Origin: Streptomyces sp. NBC_00878
GTDB taxonomy: Bacteria; Actinomycetota; Actinomycetes; Streptomycetales; Streptomycetaceae
Reading direction: 5' to 3'
Length of the DNA: 64,000 nucleotides
NCBI RefSeq assembly: GCF_026341515.1
Contig: NZ_JAPEOK010000001.1
Location: 8,308,001 to 8,372,000 of the forward strand
Under the pieces are notes generated by a model, which did no database searches, was not told the DNA's origin, and saw only the letters and a list, made by a program, of their open reading frames with translations. Made by a program: the position numbers and the translations under genes. This document shows, piece after piece, positions 58,881-64,000 of the stretch (position 1 is the stretch's first letter; the number at the start of each line of letters is the position of its first letter).

Positions 58881-60245
58881 ATGACCACCATGCTGATGAA
58901 AGAGGCGAGCCCGCCACCCGTCGCCCCGGCCGACTACGACCGCAAGCGTCGGGCCCGGCGCCGGGGCCGGTTCATCGCCCTCGCGTTCGTCTTCCCCGCC
59001 CTGCTCCTGCTCGGCGCGCTCGTCGTCTACCCCGTGCTGTTCTCCGTGGGCCGCAGCCTCTTTGACGCCTCCGGCAACCGGTTCGTGGGCGGCGACAACT
59101 ACACCGAGATGTTCCGCGACCCCGCCACGCTCAAGGCCGTCCGCAACACGGCCATCTGGGTCGTCGTCGCGCCGACGCTGCTCACCGGTCTCGGGCTCGT
59201 GCTCGCCGTCCTCGTCGAGAAGATCCGCTGGGCGACGGCGTTCAAGCTCCTGCTGTTCATGCCGATGGCCGTCTCCTTCCTCGCCGCGGGCATCATCTTC
59301 CGGCTCGCGTACGACGAGGACCCCGAGAAGGGCGTCCTGAACGCCGCCGCCGTCTCCGTGCACGACGCCTTCAAGGACGCGTCCTCGTACCCGAACGCCC
59401 GGGCCCGCGAGGGCCAGGGCCTGACCAAGGCCGCCGACGGCTCGTACGGTACGACGGCCGCCGCGTCCCCCGGCGACACCGTCGGGCTCGGTCTGGTGGG
59501 CGTACGCGCCGAGGACCTGCCGGGGAGCGCGCGACCCGCGTATCCGGCGGCGACCGGGAAGGCGTCGGCCGACGAACTGCGCGGCGTCGTCTACCTGGAC
59601 TTCACGCGGGGCGGGGGAGGGGAGCAGGGCAAGGTCGACAGGACCGAGAGCGGGCTGCCGGAGATGAAGGTCGAGGCGGTGCGCGACGGGAAGACCGTGG
59701 CGAGCGGCACCACCGCGGCCGACGGCTCCTTCCGCTTCCAGGACCTCGATCCGGGCTCGTACACCGTGCGGCTGCCCGCGTCGAACTTCGCCCCGCCGTA
59801 CGACGGTGTCTCCTGGCTGGGCCCCGCGCTCGTCACGCCCGCCATCATCGGCGCGTACCTGTGGATCTGGACCGGCTTCGCCATGGTGCTGATCGGCGCC
59901 GGGCTCGCCGCGCTCCCGCGCGACGCGCTGGAGGCGGCCCGGATGGACGGCGCGAACGAGTGGCAGATCTTCCGCCGGATCACCGTGCCACTGCTCGGGC
60001 CCGTCCTCACCGTGGTCTTCGTGACCCTGGTGATCAACGTGATGAAGGTCTTCGACCTCGTCTACATCATCGCGCCGGGTCCGGTGCAGGAGGACGCCAC
60101 CGTGCTCGCCACCCAGATGTGGCTGGTGTCGTTCGGCGGCGGCAACAACCAGGGCCTGGGCAGCGCGCTGGGGGTATTGCTCCTCCTCCTTGTCATCCCC
60201 GCCATGGTCTTCAACGTCCGCCGTTTCCGAGGGAGTCAGCGATGA
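58881..60245 (+). CDS. aglF: Alpha-glucoside ABC permease, MalF-type, with an extracytoplasmic beta-domain insert
   Basis: The 454-residue permease has a basic cytoplasmic N-terminus, a first helix FIALAFVFPALLLLGALVV, then NTAIWVVVAPTLLTGLGLVL and FKLLLFMPMAVSFLAAGIIF. A long hydrophilic insert follows (about residues 150-310). The core resumes at LVTPAIIGAYLWIWTGFAMV with the EAA loop ALEAARMDGANEWQIFRRIT. The insert contains a carboxypeptidase-regulatory/SpaA-like beta-sandwich (VEAVRDGKTVASGTTAADGS, then FRFQDLDPGSYTVRLP). It occupies the same position as the MalF P2 loop that touches the binding protein. Its stop overlaps the aglG start as ATGA. Confidence 0.92.
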   Translation: MTTMLMKEASPPPVAPADYDRKRRARRRGRFIALAFVFPALLLLGALVVYPVLFSVGRSLFDASGNRFVGGDNYTEMFRDPATLKAVRNTAIWVVVAPTLLTGLGLVLAVLVEKIRWATAFKLLLFMPMAVSFLAAGIIFRLAYDEDPEKGVLNAAAVSVHDAFKDASSYPNARAREGQGLTKAADGSYGTTAAASPGDTVGLGLVGVRAEDLPGSARPAYPAATGKASADELRGVVYLDFTRGGGGEQGKVDRTESGLPEMKVEAVRDGKTVASGTTAADGSFRFQDLDPGSYTVRLPASNFAPPYDGVSWLGPALVTPAIIGAYLWIWTGFAMVLIGAGLAALPRDALEAARMDGANEWQIFRRITVPLLGPVLTVVFVTLVINVMKVFDLVYIIAPGPVQEDATVLATQMWLVSFGGGNNQGLGSALGVLLLLLVIPAMVFNVRRFRGSQR

Positions 60246-61081
60246 ACGCGATCAGGCGGTGGCTCGCCAGCAGCGTGGTGCAGGCGTTCCTCGTGCTGGT
60301 GGGTCTGGTGTGGCTCACGCCGCTGGCAGGGCTGTTCCTGTCCTCGCTGAGGTCCGCCCAGGAGACCGCGACGGGTGGCTGGTGGACCGCGCTGGCCTCG
60401 CCCGGCCAGCTGTCATTCGACAACTACTCGGCGCTGCTGGGCAATTCGGGGATGACGCAGGCGTTCTGGAACACGGTGCTGATCTCGGTGCCGACCACGT
60501 TCCTTGTAGTCGTCATCGCCGCGCTCGCCGGATATGCCTTCGCCTGGCTGGACTTCCCCGGCCGTGACCCCCTTTTCCTGCTGGTGGTCGCGCTGTTGGT
60601 GGTGCCCGTGCAGATCGGTCTGCTGCCGGTGGCCAAACTCTTCGGGCAACTGGGGCTGTTCGGCACGATTCCGGGAGTCGTGTTGTTCCACGTCTCGTAC
60701 GGGCTGCCGTTCGCGATCTTCCTGCTGCGGAACTACTTCGCGGAGATGCCGAAGGAGATGCTGGAGGCGGCGCGGATGGACGGGGGTGGGGAGTGGCGGA
60801 TCTTCACGCGGCTGGTGTTGCCGGTCGGGCGTCCGGCCATCGCGAGCCTCGCGATCTTCCAGTTCCTGTGGGTCTGGAACGACATGCTGGTGGCGCTGCT
60901 CTTCGCCGACAGTTCGGCGCAGCCGCTGACGGTTGAACTCCAGTCACAGATACGGCAGTTCGGCAGCAACATCGATGTGCTCGCGCCCGGGGCGTTTCTG
61001 TCGCTGGTGGTGCCGGTGGTGGTGTTCTTCGCCTTCCAGAAGCACTTTGTGCAGGGGGTTATGGCGGGGTCGGTGAAGTGA
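60242..61081 (+). CDS. aglG: Alpha-glucoside ABC permease, MalG-type
   Basis: The 279-residue permease has six helices. The EAA motif is EMLEAARMDGGGEWRIFTRLVLPVGRPAI, and LPFAIFLLRNYFAEMPKE precedes it. It pairs with the upstream permease to form the membrane channel. No ATP-binding gene is nearby; in Streptomyces such systems share the ATPase MsiK, which would be encoded elsewhere. ATG 60242 overlaps the aglF stop. The operon ends at the hairpin 61090-61118. Confidence 0.94.
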   Translation: MNAIRRWLASSVVQAFLVLVGLVWLTPLAGLFLSSLRSAQETATGGWWTALASPGQLSFDNYSALLGNSGMTQAFWNTVLISVPTTFLVVVIAALAGYAFAWLDFPGRDPLFLLVVALLVVPVQIGLLPVAKLFGQLGLFGTIPGVVLFHVSYGLPFAIFLLRNYFAEMPKEMLEAARMDGGGEWRIFTRLVLPVGRPAIASLAIFQFLWVWNDMLVALLFADSSAQPLTVELQSQIRQFGSNIDVLAPGAFLSLVVPVVVFFAFQKHFVQGVMAGSVK

Positions 61082-61089
61082 CGTCCCTT

Positions 61090-61118
61090 GGGGGGCGAGG
61101 GTGGATTCCTCGCCCCCC
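61090..61118 (+). terminator. Terminator of the agl operon
   Basis: GGGGGGCGAGG at 61090-61100 pairs with CCTCGCCCCCC at 61108-61118, with a seven-base loop. It lies nine bases after the aglG stop. Confidence 0.85.
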
Positions 61119-61230
61119 CGGCCCCTACCCGTCCCTCTGGGTCTCCGCCCTGTGCGCTTGCACTGGTGGGGTGGCATCTGATCTGCGGAAACGAGAGTTT
61201 CCTGCGCGGTTGTGGACGCTGGGAGAGTGC

Positions 61231-61515
61231 TTACCTGGGCGCCTGGGCGCTCTGCGGCCCCTTCTCGTGGTAGGGGTTGTTCTCGGCTGGAGTCACGTGC
61301 CAGAACGTCTGTGCCGTGGCCTTGAACCGCCGATGGTCGGGGTTCAGGCCAGTGTGCTTGAGCGCCCAGATCTCAATCGGCAAGCGTTCATTGTTCGTTG
61401 GCTGGGCCTGGGCCCCGCACGTCAGACACTCGGCGGAGTAGACGCCCGCCGGGACGCTTTCGCGGGTTTCCGGCCCGAGTGTCCATGCGGCAGCCTTGAT
61501 GATCGAGCGCGTCAC
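61231..61515 (-). CDS. DUF7848-like small protein
   Basis: The 94-residue protein reads TRSIIKAAAWTLGPETRESV, CLTCGAQAQPTNNERLPIEI and WALKHTGLNPDHRRFKATAQ, then TFWHVTPAENNPYHEKGPQS. I recognise this as the short Streptomyces family now labelled DUF7848. The CLTCG pair plus the later His residues in KHTGLNPDH suggest a zinc-binding fold. The start is GTG 61515, overlapping the stop of the preceding small gene as GTGA. It is the last gene of a three-gene coupled unit. Function unknown. Confidence 0.72.
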   Translation of the reverse strand: MTRSIIKAAAWTLGPETRESVPAGVYSAECLTCGAQAQPTNNERLPIEIWALKHTGLNPDHRRFKATAQTFWHVTPAENNPYHEKGPQSAQAPR

Positions 61516-61793
61516 CGGGCCTCCCGGCTGCGCCGGTTCGCTTCGGCTACCTTCGCGCTCAGCGGGTGGGGGGCTTCGACAGCTTCCCGACAGTCCGGCG
61601 CGACCGTGGGTGGCTGGTGCCGTGCGAGGCGGTACGCGCCCCACAGCTCCCGTCCGCTCTCGCAGCCGTCCTGCGCCTTGGGGATGCCCTTGCAGTCGGC
61701 GCACTTCTTCGTGTGCTCGAACCACAGGCGGTAGGTCCTCAGCATGGGGATCTCGGCGCGCTTCGTGGCCGCCCCGACCTTGTCGCCGCTCAC
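61512..61793 (-). CDS. Small cysteine-containing protein, middle gene of a coupled trio
   Basis: The 93-residue protein contains MLRTYRLWFEHTKKCADCKG and IPKAQDGCESGRELWGAYRL, giving a C-x2-C plus Cys/His set that could bind zinc. The C-terminus is basic and helical (LSAKVAEANRRSREAR). GTG 61793 overlaps the upstream stop and its own stop overlaps the next GTG, both as GTGA. No function is known. Its tight linkage to the DUF7848-like gene suggests the products are needed together. Confidence 0.62.
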   Translation of the reverse strand: MSGDKVGAATKRAEIPMLRTYRLWFEHTKKCADCKGIPKAQDGCESGRELWGAYRLARHQPPTVAPDCREAVEAPHPLSAKVAEANRRSREAR

Positions 61794-62125
61794 CGGCTCA
61801 CCTCGGTGAACCGGCGTGCGGACAGGGCGTGTTGGCGTTCGGAGGTACGGAGGACGTAGGCGCGTACCAGGGCGCTTGTCTCGGCCTGGTCGTGCTGGTC
61901 GTGCTGAACGTCCGTCGGCACGGGGTTGCGTCCGGCCCGGCGCAGACGCGCGAGCACAAGCAAGGCGCCCCAGACTTCCGGCGACGGCTGCACCGCGTAC
62001 GTGCGAGCCTGCGCGGGGTCGATCGGGCGTGCGCGCTTCACGTGGGCACGGTTGCGCGTGCCGGGCTTCCAGAGCCGTGACAGTAGAGCTCTCACCCGTT
62101 CGAAGGCTTGTGGTACGAAGGTCAT
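61790..62125 (-). CDS. Small basic protein, first gene of a coupled trio
   Basis: The 111-residue protein starts at ATG 62125 (MTFVPQAFERVRALLSRLWK). It has a basic N-terminal half (PGTRNRAHVKRARPIDPAQA), a central helical piece (SPEVWGALLVLARLRRAG), and a His/Asp/Gln stretch (TDVQHDQHDQAETSALVRAY). No family is recognised. Its stop overlaps the next start as GTGA. The gene diverges from the HTH-DUF5919-like regulator, sharing an intergenic region of 175 bp. Confidence 0.62.
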   Translation of the reverse strand: MTFVPQAFERVRALLSRLWKPGTRNRAHVKRARPIDPAQARTYAVQPSPEVWGALLVLARLRRAGRNPVPTDVQHDQHDQAETSALVRAYVLRTSERQHALSARRFTEVSR

Positions 62126-62300
62126 CGTCGGCGCTCCTCAGCAGCGTTGGCCGTGCCCCCGGCCGTTCCAGCGGTGCGGGGGGTCTCTTGTGTCTGGCCA
62201 TGCTGCCGACCCGTGGGGGACGTACTTGCCCAGTTGGAGCGGCAGTTGGGACGTATCGGCGGTAGCGTGTGAGAACGCCCAAACGTTCCAGGGGGAAGCC

Positions 62301-63071
62301 TTGAACACGGCGCTACGATCAGCTAGGGCGACAGCAGGTTTCTCATCACGGCAACTCGCGGCCCGTGTGGGCGTTTCCGGCAAGACTGTTGAACGATGGG
62401 TTGCGGACGCCGAACTCATCCCGCACGCCAGAAACCGGGAAGACGCCTGCAAGGCGTTGGGAGTTGACGAAGAAATGATCTGGCCGAAAGCGGTAAAGGA
62501 TCGAATCAAGACCGGCGGCGACCGGGAAATTATCCGTTCTTACCCGTACCGGTCCGCCTGCCCTTCCACAGTGTGGGGTGAATTGGTTGCCGAAGCCACG
62601 GACGAACTGTTCTTCGCGGGGTACACGAACTATTTTCTGTGGCTTGATCAGCCTGCGTTCGTTGAGACTCTTCGCAAGAAGCTCCACAGCGGGTGTCGCG
62701 TGCGTTTCCTTCTCGGTGACCCCAGCGGGGAGGTGACCCGCAATCGGGAAGCGATCGAAGATGTGGCACTCTCCGTGTCCACGCGTATCCGCATCACCCT
62801 TGAACACCTCGGCAAGCTGGGCACACATGAGGGACTGGAGACGCGCTTCTCCGCACCGGACGATGCGGTGAACCACGTGTCCCTGTCCGTGTTCCGCTTC
62901 GACAACGAAGCGTTGGTCACGCCGCATCTTGCGCGCCTGGTCGGCCATGATTCGCCACTCCTGCACCTCCGAAAGCATGACAGCGGCGGAATGTTCGACC
63001 GATTCGCCGAACACGCCGAAGAGCTTTGGACCAGAGGCGTAGAGGTAGACCGCATGACTACAACGTCTTAG
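62301..63071 (+). CDS. XRE-type HTH regulator with DUF5919-like C-terminal domain
   Basis: The 256-residue protein starts at TTG 62301 with GGGGGAAG just before it. Residues 1-60 are a Cro/C1-type HTH: ARATAGFSSRQLAARVGVSG, KTVERWVADAELIPHARNRE, ALGVDEEMIW. The remainder (residues about 75-250) reads WGELVAEATDELFFAGYTNY, FLWLDQPAFVETLRKKLHSG and CRVRFLLGDPSGEVTRNREA, which I associate with DUF5919, a phospholipase D-like sensor domain found on Streptomyces XRE regulators. It is divergent from the small-gene trio, a typical regulator-target arrangement. Confidence 0.78.
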   Translation: MNTALRSARATAGFSSRQLAARVGVSGKTVERWVADAELIPHARNREDACKALGVDEEMIWPKAVKDRIKTGGDREIIRSYPYRSACPSTVWGELVAEATDELFFAGYTNYFLWLDQPAFVETLRKKLHSGCRVRFLLGDPSGEVTRNREAIEDVALSVSTRIRITLEHLGKLGTHEGLETRFSAPDDAVNHVSLSVFRFDNEALVTPHLARLVGHDSPLLHLRKHDSGGMFDRFAEHAEELWTRGVEVDRMTTTS

Positions 63072-63211
63072 CTGCTGGCGTCCACCACATGCCCTCAAAC
63101 GCAGCAGTCTTCGCGATCTCGTCGGGGGTGTAGCGCCTCAGGTGGCGGTACGTCTGGGGCTGCACGTATATCGCGTTGTGGGTTCAGAGGCGCCGCCATA
63201 AGGTCACCGGC

Positions 63212-63574
63212 ATGTCTCTACGTCTTCGTATGCGCCAAGCACTGCCGGACGCCATGCGCGCCCGTGACAAGGCCGCGGTGAGCGCCCTGCGCGCAACGCT
63301 TGCCGCGCTGGACAACGCTGAGGCGGTGCCCGTGGGAGAAGCTGAGCTCCGCGGCTTGGCCCTTGAGCAGTCGCCGGTTGGGGTAGGCGTCACCGAAGCA
63401 GCGCGGTGTGAGCTGAGCGAGCGCAGCGTGGTGGATGTCGTGCGTGCCGAGGCCGCCGAGCGACTGGAGGTTGCGGCGCGATTGACCGCGCCCGCGCACG
63501 CTGACCGAGCCGCGCGGCTCCGTGCGGAGGCCGCCGTGCTGCTTCGCTTCCTCGACGGTCCCGACACCGCATAG
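63212..63574 (+). CDS. YqeY/GatB-C-terminal-like small protein
   Basis: The 120-residue helical protein begins SLRLRMRQALPDAMRARDKA and AVSALRATLAALDNAEAVPV, which matches the opening of YqeY-type proteins (basic helix, then alanine-rich helix with AxxA spacing). The rest, RSVVDVVRAEAAERLEVAAR, is consistent. YqeY resembles the tRNA-binding tail of GatB, but its role is unknown. This copy is shorter than the usual 150 residues. ATG 63212 follows AAGG. It lies in accessory DNA between the DUF5919-like regulator and the GrpB gene. Confidence 0.62.
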   Translation: MSLRLRMRQALPDAMRARDKAAVSALRATLAALDNAEAVPVGEAELRGLALEQSPVGVGVTEAARCELSERSVVDVVRAEAAERLEVAARLTAPAHADRAARLRAEAAVLLRFLDGPDTA

Positions 63575-63679
63575 GAACCGGCGTCGTGTCGCAGGCGAAT
63601 CGACGCAGGAGCAGGGCTGGGAACAGGTGCGGACACCGAGGGATGTGCTGGACCCTGGCGTTCCTGTCAGACTGCTGAC

Positions 63680-64000
63680 ATGATTGGCGTGATCGTGGTC
63701 AGTGACTACGACCCCCGATGGTCCGAGCAGTTCGAGGGGCTGCAGCAGCGACTGGCTGCTCACGTCGCGGATCTGGCTGTGTCCATCGAGCATGTTGGCA
63801 GCACGGCTGTGCCCGGGTGCGCCGCCAAACCGATCATCGACCTCGACATTGTGGTGTCCGAGGAGGCCGTCATGCCCGAGCTGATTTCGCGGCTCACCGG
63901 GCAGGGCTACCGACACGAAGGCGATCTGGGGATTCGGGGGCGTGCGGCATTCCGGGCCCCTTCTACGGCTCCAGAACATCATCTGTACGGCGTCGTCGCA
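63680..64000 (+). CDS. GrpB-family (UPF0157) nucleotidyltransferase-like protein, partial
   Basis: The first 107 residues are visible and the frame runs off the right edge. VIVVSDYDPRWSEQFEGLQQ and VSIEHVGSTAVPGCAAKPII followed by DLDIVV are the hallmarks of the GrpB/UPF0157 family, a minimal nucleotidyltransferase fold with G-S and D-x-D metal positions. GHEGDLGIRGRAAFR-type sequence follows in the form YRHEGDLGIRGRAAFR. The physiological role of the family is poorly known. The start is ATG 63680, or GTG 63689. Confidence 0.85.
   Translation, partial: MIGVIVVSDYDPRWSEQFEGLQQRLAAHVADLAVSIEHVGSTAVPGCAAKPIIDLDIVVSEEAVMPELISRLTGQGYRHEGDLGIRGRAAFRAPSTAPEHHLYGVVA

Noticed and set aside
56175..60245. 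1356-residue plus-strand frame joining the GH13 region to the permease
   Set aside because: Only its last third (58881-60245) matches a protein family; the earlier part is out of frame with the GH13 and binding-protein genes.

Overview
The window is chromosomal DNA of a high-GC actinomycete, almost certainly a Streptomyces. The evidence is uniform GC-rich codon usage, many GTG starts, U-tail-less perfect-stem terminators, WhiA, a TerC/TerD cluster, an RbpA-family protein, and a gene order (uvrB, terD, terC, aroQ, uvrA, uvrC, rapZ, yvcK, whiA, gap, pgk, tpiA, secG, pgi) that I recognise from Streptomyces core chromosomes. Gene names come from reading the translations; no database search was run.

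Left edge (1-2.0 kb): accessory DNA carrying a two-HTH protein that runs off the edge. It abuts a uridine kinase-like gene cut off after 94 codons. 2.0-12.4 kb: a housekeeping mixture (CBS-domain protein, CorA Mg2+ channel, methyltransferase, pseudouridine catabolism psuG plus PfkB kinase, VOC protein, MFS exporter, Ogt, secreted glycerophosphodiesterase, MHYT sensor). 12.5-18.7 kb: uvrB, then a tellurium/stress module (TerD, a TerD-P-loop fusion, and TerC behind a yybP-ykoY type Mn2+ riboswitch). 18.8-26 kb: a gene stub, an MHS transporter, aroQ, a polar amino acid ABC importer, an MBL hydrolase and an MDMPI-type protein. 26.3-32.7 kb: uvrA, then a sugar-kinase/LacI operon whose promoter region contains a 60-bp perfect palindrome.

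32.9-34.6 kb is a graveyard: remnants of two response regulators and one histidine kinase, mixed with short tandem repeats and a REP-like element. 34.65-39.9 kb is the tightly coupled uvrC-rapZ-yvcK-whiA operon. 40.2-43.2 kb encodes a large secreted M14 metallocarboxypeptidase. 43.4-49.4 kb is lower glycolysis (gap, pgk, tpiA) followed by secG, an RbpA-like RNA polymerase binder and pgi. 49.5-54.2 kb holds a proline-rich membrane protein and a PadR-controlled FtsX-type ABC exporter. 54.4-61.1 kb is an alpha-glucoside uptake and hydrolysis locus: an orphan binding protein, a GH13 glucosidase, and binding protein plus two permeases with no dedicated ATPase, which probably share an MsiK-type ATPase encoded elsewhere. 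From 61.2 kb to the right edge the DNA is accessory: three translationally coupled small genes diverging from an HTH-DUF5919-like regulator, a YqeY-like protein and a GrpB-family protein.

The most unusual features are the 60-bp palindrome and its half-related copy 12 kb away, the extracytoplasmic beta-sandwich insert in the alpha-glucoside permease, the small-gene/regulator module at 61.2-63.1 kb, the decayed two-component cluster, and disordered low-complexity extensions on UvrA and RapZ. Intergenic tandem repeats with units of 8, 15, 18, 28 and about 30 bp recur throughout.
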